DNA of 20,460 nucleotides from Candidatus Falkowbacteria bacterium UBA2355 (GTDB lineage Bacteria > Patescibacteriota > Patescibacteriia > Patescibacteriales > Patescibacteriaceae). Made by a program: the position numbers and the translations under genes. The first letter of the stretch is position 1; the number at the start of each line of letters is the position of its first letter. The DNA lies in contig DDTV01000031.1 in the NCBI GenBank assembly GCA_002344425.1, forward strand, positions 1-20,460, given 5' to 3'. Below, in pieces: positions 1 through 7,004 of the stretch. The notes below the pieces were generated by a model. It saw only the letters and a program-made list of their open reading frames with translations. It did not search any database and had not been told where the DNA came from.

Positions 1-1684
1 AAACTATACCCAATCGTCCATTCGGTTTAAGCAATTGATAATATCTTTCAATGAATAGATTTTCGGAGTTCTTTTTCTCTCCAAAAATAAAGTCATTTTT
101 TATGCTTTTCTTTGTGTCATTGTCTAGATCAACACTAAAAGGCGGGTTAGTAACGACCACATCAAAACGAGCATTCACATCCTTATTGTCATACATCTTA
201 TCTTGCGTTGTAGTAGCTAAAACATTTTTATAATGCTTGAAAGATAACAGACCATCTTTAACAAAGAAATTAGCCGATCCGTCTCCATGTAATATCATGT
301 TTACTTTGACAGAAGTTCCTAGATTAAAGTTAATATCACTTCCGTAAATGTATTCTTCCGCCCATTTATTCTCAAAATTATCAGGATAGAACCATGATTG
401 TATTTTTCTTTGTATGTTATGAGAGGTTTCTATCTGATCATTAAAGCGGTGCTTTATATTTTGAGTAATGAACTTCATATACTCAATCAAGAATGTCCCG
501 CTACCGGCGCTTGGGTCTATCAAATAAGGTATTTGCTGTTGTTTGTTAATACTATCTATCGCTAACTTATCTATCTGCAAACCCCACAACAAGAACTTTA
601 CTACATTTATATGAGTAAAGAATTGGCCTTTACTTTGCTTAAAGCCCGTGCTGACAATGCCCTCAAAGAAGTCTCCTAATATATCTTTGCCATCTACGCT
701 ATTTTTCCCCTCTATAAAGGAAAATCGTTCCAGTTCAGCAACCGCATATTTTAATTTATTAAGAGAAAACTTGTTTTCATCAACAACAAAAGATTTTTTT
801 ATCTTTACATCGTCAATACTAAGTCTATCCTTCAAGGCTCTTCTGTATAAAGCGTTTATTCGTTCGAATAACTCTTCGTTGCTTTCAAAGCTCTCTCCAT
901 CTTTATATGAAAGTATTTGAAAATCGTATTTTTCTCCTTTCTTCTTTTCGCTTTCGTCCTGTATTTTTGCTAATATAATGTTTACCAGTGAAGAAAAAAC
1001 ATCGTTATCATCAGTTCCACCGCCGCCCCAAAGCACATTATGAAGATTTTTTCTCAGTGCATCTAGCTGAGAATGAGAAAAATTGCTTTCTAAATCCTTC
1101 TCACTTCCTTTTATATATGGCTCCTTTTGAGCTCGCTCATATCGTTCGGGGAGCTCATCAGCAAAATCTCGGATTTCTTTCCATTGATCAAATGAGGTGA
1201 ACTTTTGATAATCAATGAGAACACATTTATCTTTTATTTCATCATTGATTATCTCTATTGAATATAAAACCAGATATTTGACCTTCTTTCCTTGACCTTG
1301 TTCTTGCGATGCAAGATTAAACAATTGTTTTTCTATTACTTCATCCTTGTCTTTATCGTAGTCTTCTAAACATTTCAATTCTATATACAAAAAGACATTG
1401 CCGGTATCATCTTTAACGATCACATCAATCCTCGGTTTGTTAACCTTTGGTCTTCCAATATCATAATGTTTCTCAAGCTCAATGTTTTCAAGCTTATATC
1501 CGAGTTCATTTACGAGTTTTGCAAGAATATAAGATCTCACAATTTCCTCTTCGCCTCTAAACTTATCTATCTTCCAACCTGTAATTTTTTCTGAATACTT
1601 TACTTTTTTTGCATCAAAATCATAAAGCTCAACAGCTTTAACTTTTTGACGATCCAAGTATTTTTTTATCAACTGAGTATCCAT
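1..1684 (-). CDS. N6-adenine DNA methylase with N-terminal PD-(D/E)xK nuclease-like domain (partial, C-terminus beyond window)
   Basis: The reading frame is open from an ATG at 1684 to the left edge: 561 codons without a stop, so the gene is truncated by the window. The middle and C-terminal part is an N-6 DNA methylase of the HsdM/type IIG kind. It has a GQFFT segment near residue 353, the SAM-binding motif DPSAGSG at 390-396 and the catalytic NPPF at 513-516. The N-terminal 150 residues hold a restriction-type nuclease pattern: Glu46-48 region, Asp87 in RIDVIV and ELK at 102-104. This suggests a fused cutter and modifier (type IIG or type I-like), methylating adenine and cleaving unmodified DNA. 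The missing C-terminus could hold the target-recognition domain. It starts 2 bp after the HTH gene stop, so it is the last visible gene of the replication-protein operon. No Shine-Dalgarno is seen. The methylase call is firm; active nuclease is an inference. Confidence 0.88.
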   Translation of the reverse strand, partial: MDTQLIKKYLDRQKVKAVELYDFDAKKVKYSEKITGWKIDKFRGEEEIVRSYILAKLVNELGYKLENIELEKHYDIGRPKVNKPRIDVIVKDDTGNVFLYIELKCLEDYDKDKDEVIEKQLFNLASQEQGQGKKVKYLVLYSIEIINDEIKDKCVLIDYQKFTSFDQWKEIRDFADELPERYERAQKEPYIKGSEKDLESNFSHSQLDALRKNLHNVLWGGGGTDDNDVFSSLVNIILAKIQDESEKKKGEKYDFQILSYKDGESFESNEELFERINALYRRALKDRLSIDDVKIKKSFVVDENKFSLNKLKYAVAELERFSFIEGKNSVDGKDILGDFFEGIVSTGFKQSKGQFFTHINVVKFLLWGLQIDKLAIDSINKQQQIPYLIDPSAGSGTFLIEYMKFITQNIKHRFNDQIETSHNIQRKIQSWFYPDNFENKWAEEYIYGSDINFNLGTSVKVNMILHGDGSANFFVKDGLLSFKHYKNVLATTTQDKMYDNKDVNARFDVVVTNPPFSVDLDNDTKKSIKNDFIFGEKKNSENLFIERYYQLLKPNGRLGIV

Positions 1685-1686
1685 AT

Positions 1687-1893
1687 TTATTTAGTACTAG
1701 CGTGTCTTAAAAATATACCAAACTCTTTTTTATCAATGCGAAACTGTTTGCCAATTTTATACGCTCGCAATTTCTTTCTTTTTATATAGCGGTAAATCGT
1801 CATTATATTTACCTTAAGCTCTCGAGCCAATTCCTCGGCTGTATAAAAAGCTTCGCCTGATTTTACGCTGTTCTTGGAAGGTTTATTTGTCAT
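1687..1893 (-). CDS. Small excisionase-type helix-turn-helix DNA-binding protein
   Basis: A 68-residue protein that is almost entirely one MerR/excisionase-type winged HTH (HTH_17-like). Residues 16-62 read as a typical YTAEELAREL helix, a TIYRYIKRKKL recognition helix, and the YKIGKQFRI wing followed by a final helix. Such proteins act as excisionases or small regulators that bind DNA. The ATG at 1893 overlaps the end of the replication gene by 11 bp, and the stop lies 2 bp before the methylase start, so translation of the three genes is probably coupled. In this position it may control element excision or copy number, or regulate the restriction-modification gene like a controller protein. 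The fold is clear; the role is inferred from context. Confidence 0.85.
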   Translation of the reverse strand: MTNKPSKNSVKSGEAFYTAEELARELKVNIMTIYRYIKRKKLRAYKIGKQFRIDKKEFGIFLRHASTK

Positions 1894-3061
1894 ATTCGTA
1901 ATGATTACATTTTACTTGACTTTTCTTTACAGGGCAAGTGGACAACCTCTCTGTTTGAAAAGCTTTATAATTAGTTAATTGATTGCTTATTTGCTCAAGC
2001 CAATCCCTCGGCCGTAAGATAGATAACCGTTCAGAAATTGCCTTATAGTCATCCATAATCCGATACCATGTTCGATCGTTGCCATACTTGACGAGTATTG
2101 TCCGAGCCTCTCTTAAGCCGTTCCCCTCTTTGCCCGTTTGTAAAAGCCCAGTTAAGTAGAGCGCTTGTTTCGGTTTCAGCGTATTATCGGCAATCAGTAT
2201 TTGCTTGAGTAAGTCTTTAGCCGTTAGGGAATAGGCGAAAAGAGCCGTGGCCGATCCTTTTATCATTGACTGCCAATAATCGCCCATTACCGCCAAGCTC
2301 TTTTCAAGCATAAACACTTGTCTAAAAGTCGGGTGCGTGCCATACCCGAGCTTGGCAAATACTTGATTGAGTTTCTGCTTTTTGCTAAGCCTTACTTCAA
2401 ATCTCAAAACCTCGTCTTGCTTTTCCAAACTTTCAAATAAGCTCCTCTGATAAGGACCCTGTTCTTTGTCTATCGCTCTTTTATCGGGTTTTACTAAGTC
2501 GGCAATTTTATCGTAAAGAATAAGCGAATGAGCGATTGTATAGAGCGTGATACTTTGGCCGTCGTTCATATAGCGAGCTCGCGTCAAATCAAAACGCTTT
2601 GCTAAGTTAATTTTTCCCAATTCTGATAAAACATATTGAGAAGTGTAGCCCCCGGACAAAACTATATTTTTTGAATAGTGAACAGCCGTTACGCTTGCCT
2701 GCTCAAGGACTTCTCGAGATACAATTATACCCATTCGTTTCATGCGATCACCAAGTGTTTGGACAAGTCTATCAAAATCGTTTTCTTCAAGCTCGTCAAG
2801 GTTATTTTTATAGATCAGCTTAGGAGCCGAAAACTCAATTTTAAGAGTTTGGCCTGCGGCGTTGCCCTGCATTGTGCGTTTAATGCCAGTTAGTCGAGGA
2901 AAATAAAGCCCGGTCTTTTTGTCGTTAATCGAGGGATTACGAATGTATTTTTCAAATCCCTTAGCACGAGATTGCAAACCCCATAATCCAACGCCCTGTA
3001 TTCGCAAGTCTAACTCAATCGTCTTGGGCCGGGGAATTGAAAGTATAATTGTGTCAATCAT
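1883..3061 (-). CDS. Putative rolling-circle replication initiator, phage gene II/X-like
   Basis: A 392-residue protein that begins MIDTIILSIP, like filamentous phage gene II proteins. It has the same order of landmarks: a beta-rich N-terminal half, a SITLYTIAHSLILYDK segment (YDK at 183-185, resembling the Y-x-x-K-like motif of Rep nucleases), and LRFEVRLSKK at 219-228 matching the LVRFEAR stretch of gene II. The length is close to that of gene II (about 410 residues). Such proteins nick one strand at an origin and start rolling-circle replication of phage or plasmid DNA. The ATG overlaps the stop of the preceding small ORF by 8 bp, and the 3' end overlaps the HTH gene. No nick site is identified here. 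The assignment rests on remembered motif similarity and is moderate; a transfer relaxase is an alternative. Confidence 0.6.
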   Translation of the reverse strand: MIDTIILSIPRPKTIELDLRIQGVGLWGLQSRAKGFEKYIRNPSINDKKTGLYFPRLTGIKRTMQGNAAGQTLKIEFSAPKLIYKNNLDELEENDFDRLVQTLGDRMKRMGIIVSREVLEQASVTAVHYSKNIVLSGGYTSQYVLSELGKINLAKRFDLTRARYMNDGQSITLYTIAHSLILYDKIADLVKPDKRAIDKEQGPYQRSLFESLEKQDEVLRFEVRLSKKQKLNQVFAKLGYGTHPTFRQVFMLEKSLAVMGDYWQSMIKGSATALFAYSLTAKDLLKQILIADNTLKPKQALYLTGLLQTGKEGNGLREARTILVKYGNDRTWYRIMDDYKAISERLSILRPRDWLEQISNQLTNYKAFQTERLSTCPVKKSQVKCNHYEYDK

Positions 3062-3218
3062 ATTTTGGCTTTATTTCATAAAATTGCGGATTTACCCGCT
3101 TGTCTATCTTAAGAAGCAGGTCATAAAACCCAACAAGATTATTCCGAGCCTCAAAATCAAAACGATCATCTTCTTGGCCCGGCTCGATATTAGTTTGTCT
3201 TTGCATTTTTTCGGACAT
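3054..3218 (-). CDS. Small hypothetical protein (54 aa) at the head of the rep operon
   Basis: A 54-codon ORF from ATG at 3218 to TGA at 3056-3054, beginning MSEKMQRQ. It is acidic in its first half (EPGQEDDRFDFE), then amphipathic (NNLVGFYDLLLKIDKR). No known domain is recognised. Its stop codon overlaps the replication-gene start, a usual sign of a real, translationally coupled gene, and it fills an otherwise empty stretch. Its start sits directly on the T-run of a terminator-like hairpin, so if that hairpin terminates transcription, this ORF would need a start or promoter after it. It could be a copy-control or accessory replication peptide; that is only a guess from position. Confidence 0.5.
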   Translation of the reverse strand: MSEKMQRQTNIEPGQEDDRFDFEARNNLVGFYDLLLKIDKRVNPQFYEIKPKYD

Positions 3219-3222
3219 AAAA

Positions 3223-3249
3223 AATCTGAGAGCGTAATGCCCTCAGATT
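3223..3249 (-). terminator. Terminator-like hairpin after the 389-aa gene
   Basis: The arms AATCTGAG and CTCAGATT (8 bp, perfect) enclose an 11-nt loop. On the minus strand they are followed directly by six T residues, the layout of an intrinsic terminator for the upstream 389-codon gene. The T-run merges with the ATG of the 54-codon ORF, so it may act as an attenuator of the rep operon rather than a full stop. Confidence 0.6.
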
Positions 3250-3261
3250 ATCAAGCAGTGC

Positions 3262-3281
3262 GTATACAAATGTTTGTATAC
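3262..3281. promoter_or_regulatory. 20-bp palindrome, operator-like
   Basis: GTATACAAATGTTTGTATAC has perfect 9-bp arms around a 2-bp centre. It lies just after the stop of the 389-codon gene and about 44 bp before the first ATG of the rep operon, where a repressor or controller-protein operator would be expected. A -10-like GATAAT lies downstream on the minus strand, but no convincing -35 is seen. The encoded small HTH protein is a candidate ligand; this is inference. Confidence 0.45.
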
Positions 3282-3283
3282 TT

Positions 3284-4453
3284 TTAATCCGTTAAATACT
3301 GAGTGTTTATAGTAATTTTTTTTGTAGTAACTACCAAAAAATCTTGAATACCAGTCTCAACAGCTATAATCTTGTTAGCAGACTTACCAGCGTAATACAC
3401 CTTCTTTTGTCGGGATTTTCGTTTATCCCGTGGTTCATTAAAATCAAAGTTCCAGTCCTCGAGTATCTCATCGGTATTCCACTCCTTGTTTTTATCCTTA
3501 AAGATTGTCCGCAAGAGTTCGTGGGCATCATTTTGGCTACGCTTAGCTATTTTTATTTCTCTACCCGCAAATAAAAGAATACTTTTATTATCATCAAAAT
3601 AAAGACTTTGTTCTTTTGCGGGAATTGCTTCGGGTTTGCTATCGGCTATCTTAAGTAATTCGTTTTTGAAAAAAACATGAACTCTCTGTAAAATCACTTG
3701 AAAATCCGAGCGCCTAAAGTATATTGCATCGCTATCCGCTATCTTACCCTCTCTAATTCCCTCAATCTCACCCCATACGCCTCGAAAATTAAGGTAATCC
3801 CATTCTTTACTTGGATCTTCTTCTACCTCGGCTTTATACTCTTCTGCAAGAACTTCGGGGTCAAAAACCATTTGCTCGACAAAGGGCAACTTGCCCCATG
3901 CGCCCCATGGCTCTACCTGCTCTCGTCGGCTCAATTTTTTCTCTTCAATTTCTAATTTATCCAAAGCGGGAGAAAAGGTGTAACTTCCAAAAACTGTTTT
4001 CATTCTTTCTTGTTGATCGTGAAACTCTTTAAGCTTATCCGCAATTCCCATTTCTTTGAATTGACGTGCGACATCAAAAAGCGTGCTCTGAAGGCCGGAT
4101 AATCGTTCGGAAAAAAGTATCTTCCCGCTTATAGTATCATTCATTTCTTTGAGTGCAAGTCGCAAAGGTGCTGTCTGTTGCCCAACGGTTTCTGCAATAC
4201 GGTTCATCTTCATAACCGTTTGAGCGAGCTCTTGAGATGCCGTGCTCGTTAAGGCCCTTTGAACTTGTCGAGCCTGTTCGCTTTGGCCCACTAAAAATCT
4301 TACAAGCTCTTTACTGGGAGCGCAGGCTTGGGCAAGCTTGGCGTATTCTGCTACATTACGAAAAAAGCCCCAACTGTCAAGCTGTTCAAGAGTTAATTTA
4401 TATTGGCTTTCCAAGGCGGAAAGTGTATTTTTGGCTATTTCGTCTTTTGTCAT
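3284..4453 (-). CDS. Unknown protein with helical N-terminal half and compact C-terminal domain
   Basis: A 389-residue protein with no recognised catalytic motif, signal peptide or membrane segment. Residues 1-175 are mostly helical and charged, with likely coiled-coil stretches (around 55-110 and 130-178). Residues 180-270 include the tryptophan-rich patch PWGAWGKLPF. Residues 285-389 form a distinct domain: a YFDDNKSILLFAGREI beta hairpin, a helical section with NKEWNTDEILEDW, then a basic KKVYYAGKSANKII helix and a short beta end. This resembles winged-helix DNA-binding tails attached to varied N-termini in uncultivated bacteria, so DNA binding is plausible but unproven. It is read from a separate unit upstream of the rep operon. 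A -10-like TATAAT lies at 4487-4492 (minus), and no Shine-Dalgarno is visible. Confidence 0.75.
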   Translation of the reverse strand: MTKDEIAKNTLSALESQYKLTLEQLDSWGFFRNVAEYAKLAQACAPSKELVRFLVGQSEQARQVQRALTSTASQELAQTVMKMNRIAETVGQQTAPLRLALKEMNDTISGKILFSERLSGLQSTLFDVARQFKEMGIADKLKEFHDQQERMKTVFGSYTFSPALDKLEIEEKKLSRREQVEPWGAWGKLPFVEQMVFDPEVLAEEYKAEVEEDPSKEWDYLNFRGVWGEIEGIREGKIADSDAIYFRRSDFQVILQRVHVFFKNELLKIADSKPEAIPAKEQSLYFDDNKSILLFAGREIKIAKRSQNDAHELLRTIFKDKNKEWNTDEILEDWNFDFNEPRDKRKSRQKKVYYAGKSANKIIAVETGIQDFLVVTTKKITINTQYLTD

Positions 4454-4546
4454 TTTTATACTTTGCTTTACATTAGCTTACAATAAATTATATAATTTTT
4501 CTATACCCAAATGTTTATTCGCTTACATCCAAGAAGATAACAAAAA

Positions 4547-4564
4547 GCCGCTTTCTTAAGCGGC
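4547..4564. terminator. Orphan hairpin with T-run, just 5' of the tRNA-like gene
   Basis: GCCGCTT and AAGCGGC form a perfect 7-bp stem around a TCTT loop. Five A residues precede it, giving a T-run for leftward transcription, and GTATTTT follows it on the plus strand. No gene on either strand obviously ends here. It may insulate the divergent units or stop an untranslated transcript. Confidence 0.5.
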
Positions 4565-4574
4565 GTATTTTCTT

Positions 4575-4648
4575 GTCCCTGTAAGCTAACTGGATAAACT
4601 GCCCCGCTTCTATCGGGAAATTAGAGGTTCAAATCCCCTCAGGGACAC
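4575..4648 (+). tRNA. tRNA-Arg (anticodon UCU)-like gene with three A-C mispairs
   Basis: A full cloverleaf can be drawn. The acceptor stem GTCCCTG/CAGGGAC is perfect at 7 bp (4575-4581 with 4640-4646). The D arm is 4584-4600 with GG in the loop, the anticodon arm 4602-4618, and the T arm 4623-4639. The anticodon loop CTTCTAT gives anticodon TCT (4609-4611), arginine AGA/AGG. Invariant positions T8, A14, G18, G19, A21, T33, A37, T54, T55, C56 and A58 are all present, as are the arginine identity bases A20 and C35. CCA is not encoded. Of 21 stem pairs, 18 are Watson-Crick and the other three (C12-A23, C27-A43, A51-C63) are all A-C. It may be a functional but mismatched tRNA, or a decaying copy such as an element-borne tRNA. 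Confidence 0.65.
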
Positions 4649-4663
4649 AATACAACAAGAGCT

Positions 4664-5224
4664 ATGAAAACTTTTTATCCAAATTATATAAAATGCCCGG
4701 ACTGTAAGAATGTCCTTGACCTCTCTTTTAGTAAGAAGGTCTGCCCCAACCCACTTTGTGGCTTCAACTTTAAGGGCGTAGAAAAATACCTAAAAAAAGA
4801 TAGCGAAGAATTGCGCAAAGAATACATCTTGCTAAGAACTTCCGGCAAGCGTGATTTCAAACTTCTTGAAACTGGAATACGGTTTAATATCGGTGAATAT
4901 CTGAAACATTTTATTGAGTGCACATGGAGCGCCCATTATGAAACGCTTTTTAAGCTCTTTATTCGTTTCTATCTTGATGATCTTGATATTCTGCAAAAGG
5001 TTTTGAAATCAGATATTATCAAAGAAAAAAATCTAAAAACCTCGAAGGGTGGCTATAAGATATACCCTGCTCTCTACAACCGTTTGATGATTATCCATTA
5101 TCCGCCAATCCGAAACTTTTTAAGACTTGAGTTCCCGTCTTTGTATAAACCATACTATCAGCAACAATTCAAAGAACTGACCCTAAAATCCAAGAAAGTT
5201 AAAAGACCAAAAAAATTGACTTAA
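4664..5224 (+). CDS. Zinc-ribbon protein of unknown function
   Basis: A 186-residue protein with an N-terminal treble-clef or zinc-ribbon pattern: Cys11 and Cys14 (CPDC), then Cys27 and Cys32 (CPNPLC). The rest is mostly helical, rich in Tyr, Phe and Lys, with a very basic tail (KSKKVKRPKK near the C-terminus). No enzyme motif is seen. The zinc ribbon and basic tail suggest nucleic-acid binding. It is the first gene of the plus-strand cassette, starting 16 bp after the tRNA-like gene, and may share a transcript with it. A weak AAGAG lies before the ATG. The next gene begins 4 bp after the stop, so the two are probably co-expressed. Confidence 0.75.
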   Translation: MKTFYPNYIKCPDCKNVLDLSFSKKVCPNPLCGFNFKGVEKYLKKDSEELRKEYILLRTSGKRDFKLLETGIRFNIGEYLKHFIECTWSAHYETLFKLFIRFYLDDLDILQKVLKSDIIKEKNLKTSKGGYKIYPALYNRLMIIHYPPIRNFLRLEFPSLYKPYYQQQFKELTLKSKKVKRPKKLT

Positions 5225-5228
5225 AAAT

Positions 5229-6086
5229 ATGCCTGCGACAACTATCCATATTTTCCTAATTGAAGGCGATCCAACGGGCCTTAAAACTGCCGAGATAGAC
5301 AACTGGACCGGCCAAGCGTTAGTGATCCCGAGGAACAAATTACAAGATGCTCAAAATAGACCCGAGATTTCAAAACCCTCGGTTTACTTTCTGATTGGCA
5401 AAAATGAAGAAGATGATAATAAGCCTTTAGTGTATGTAGGCGAGGCGGGCAATTTTTGGACAAGAGTTTGCCAACATAGCGAAAAGGATTTTTGGCAAAC
5501 GGCGATTGCCTTTTCGAGCAAGGACAGTAATTTTACCAAAATCCACGCAGGCTACTTGGAAAATGTTTGCCATGAATTAGCTCTTAAAGCGGGGCGATGC
5601 GCACTTCAAAATAGCACTCAACCAACCAAGCATCAGCTTCCCGAGCGAGAAGTAGCGGCTCAGGCTGTTTTCCTTGAAAATCTCAAAATCCTTTTGGCAA
5701 GCTTAGGCTATTCTTTCTTAGAGCCTATTATCTCAAAAGATGCTAAAGATGCCGAAAATCCCCTCTTCTACAACGAGGGCAAAGGAGCTTTGGCAACTGG
5801 GCGTATATCCAATGAAGGTTTTATCGTTTATCAAGGATCGACTGCGGTCCGGGAAACTGAATATAGTAAATCTGCCCAAGAGAAAAACCCTAAAATGATT
5901 AAACGCCTTTTGGATAACGGTTATATTGCTGTTTTAGATGATAAATACTACACCTTTGTCAAAGATTGCTTATTTAATACACCAAGCGCCGCTTCGGATA
6001 TAATACAGGGAAACTCGAGTAATGGCTGGCTAAAGTGGCGGACTAAAGAAGGCAAAACCCTCAGCGATATTTACCGAGATAGATAA
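5229..6086 (+). CDS. GIY-YIG nuclease family protein with C-terminal DUF4357-like domain
   Basis: A 285-residue protein. Its GIY-YIG core runs from about 50 to 125: VYF at 52-54 stands for GIY and YVG at 69-71 for YIG. It is followed by Arg79 (WTRV), His83 and Glu111 in GYLEN, in the order of the catalytic residues of this metal-dependent nuclease fold. Residues 235-281 (YYTFVKDCLFNTPSAASDII, then NGWLKW and GKTLSDI) match the DUF4357 domain often joined to such nucleases. The protein should cut DNA. Family members occur in mobile DNA and defence settings, and the target is unknown. It is tightly linked to the zinc-ribbon gene in front and the DUF3800 gene behind (16 bp). Confidence 0.85.
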   Translation: MPATTIHIFLIEGDPTGLKTAEIDNWTGQALVIPRNKLQDAQNRPEISKPSVYFLIGKNEEDDNKPLVYVGEAGNFWTRVCQHSEKDFWQTAIAFSSKDSNFTKIHAGYLENVCHELALKAGRCALQNSTQPTKHQLPEREVAAQAVFLENLKILLASLGYSFLEPIISKDAKDAENPLFYNEGKGALATGRISNEGFIVYQGSTAVRETEYSKSAQEKNPKMIKRLLDNGYIAVLDDKYYTFVKDCLFNTPSAASDIIQGNSSNGWLKWRTKEGKTLSDIYRDR

Positions 6087-6102
6087 TTTCAAACTCAGCT
6101 AT

Positions 6103-6891
6103 ATGGACGATAAAAAGTTTAGATTATACATTGACGAATCAGGCACTCATAACTATTCATCAAATGATGATATAAAACATCGCTATTTGGGATTGACCGG
6201 GGTTATTATCAGTGAAAAACAAAATGTAGAGGTCCTACAACCGGGGCTTTTAGCAATGAAAAGAATGATTGCAAGCGATCTTGATGAGCTTCCTATTCTG
6301 CATCAGGAAGACATCGTGCGTAAAAGCGGCGATTTTGTAAAGCTAAATGACCCCGCCATTAAAAAACAATTTAACGATAAACTTTTTGAGTTATTAGATA
6401 ACATGGACTTTACAATATGCGCCGTTGTTTTAGATAAAAAATCACATTTACAAACTTATCAAAAATCAGCATATCATCCATACCACTACTGCATGAATGT
6501 CCTATTGGAAAGATATGTTTTTTGCCTACAGGAAAAAGGGGGCCGAGGAGATGTTTTAGCAGAGGCCCGGGGGAAGGCAGAAGATCAGCCTCTTAAAGAG
6601 GAATATCAACATTTTTACGAGAATGGAACCTATTTTTGTAGTAAAGGTTATGTGCAACAATTTTTGACCTCTAAGGAAATCAAAATAAAACCCAAAAATA
6701 AGATGCTTGCGGGACTTGAGTTTGCTGACTTGCTTTCACTTGCTACAAAATTAGATACTTTACACAGCCATGATAAAATACCTGATTTAGTCGAAAACTT
6801 TTGTAAAGAAATTGTGGCTAAAATACAAAAAAATTATCGTTGCCCAGTCGGTAAGCGTATAAATGGTTTTGGCAGGAAGCTTATTTGTTAA
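6103..6891 (+). CDS. DUF3800 family protein (RNase H-like fold)
   Basis: A 262-residue protein opening with the hallmark RLYIDESGTH (Asp11, Glu12), followed by a GLTGVII strand and a VVLDKK strand (Asp111). Later it has an AEARG segment (Glu154) and LEFADLLS (Glu206, Asp209). These spaced acidic residues on predicted strands fit the RNase H-like fold of DUF3800, a family of unproven activity common in phages, plasmids and defence islands. The length is typical. It ends the plus-strand cassette; no Shine-Dalgarno is seen and a hairpin follows the stop. It could be a nuclease acting with the GIY-YIG protein, or a stand-alone defence gene; both are inferences. Confidence 0.85.
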   Translation: MDDKKFRLYIDESGTHNYSSNDDIKHRYLGLTGVIISEKQNVEVLQPGLLAMKRMIASDLDELPILHQEDIVRKSGDFVKLNDPAIKKQFNDKLFELLDNMDFTICAVVLDKKSHLQTYQKSAYHPYHYCMNVLLERYVFCLQEKGGRGDVLAEARGKAEDQPLKEEYQHFYENGTYFCSKGYVQQFLTSKEIKIKPKNKMLAGLEFADLLSLATKLDTLHSHDKIPDLVENFCKEIVAKIQKNYRCPVGKRINGFGRKLIC

Positions 6892-6902
6892 TAAAATAGA
6901 AA

Positions 6903-6949
6903 ATCCAGCTTGCGCTGGATATCTACGATGCCCTTACGGGACATCCCCC
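6903..6949. repeat. Tandem short hairpins after the DUF3800 gene
   Basis: The first hairpin is ATCCAGC-TTGC-GCTGGAT (6903-6920, 7-bp stem). The second is GATG-CCC-TTAC-GGG-A-CATC just after it, with one bulged base. There is no clean T-run, so they are poor intrinsic terminators. They may be an end-of-island structure or a repetitive extragenic element. They lie at the shift from AT-rich island to core genes. Confidence 0.45.
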
Positions 6950-7004
6950 TCCGATAAACGGATTACTTATAGTATACCTTTTCATATCGAAAATTGCAAA
7001 ATCC

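Noticed and set aside
648..920. Plus-strand ORFs at 51-233, 648-920 and 988-1200
   Set aside because: They lie opposite the long open methylase frame, which carries DPSAGSG and NPPF.
2919..3287. Plus-strand ORF of 122 codons spanning the rep start
   Set aside because: It overlaps the rep gene and the 54-codon ORF in opposite sense and crosses the palindrome; its product is an unstructured Ile/Lys-rich string.
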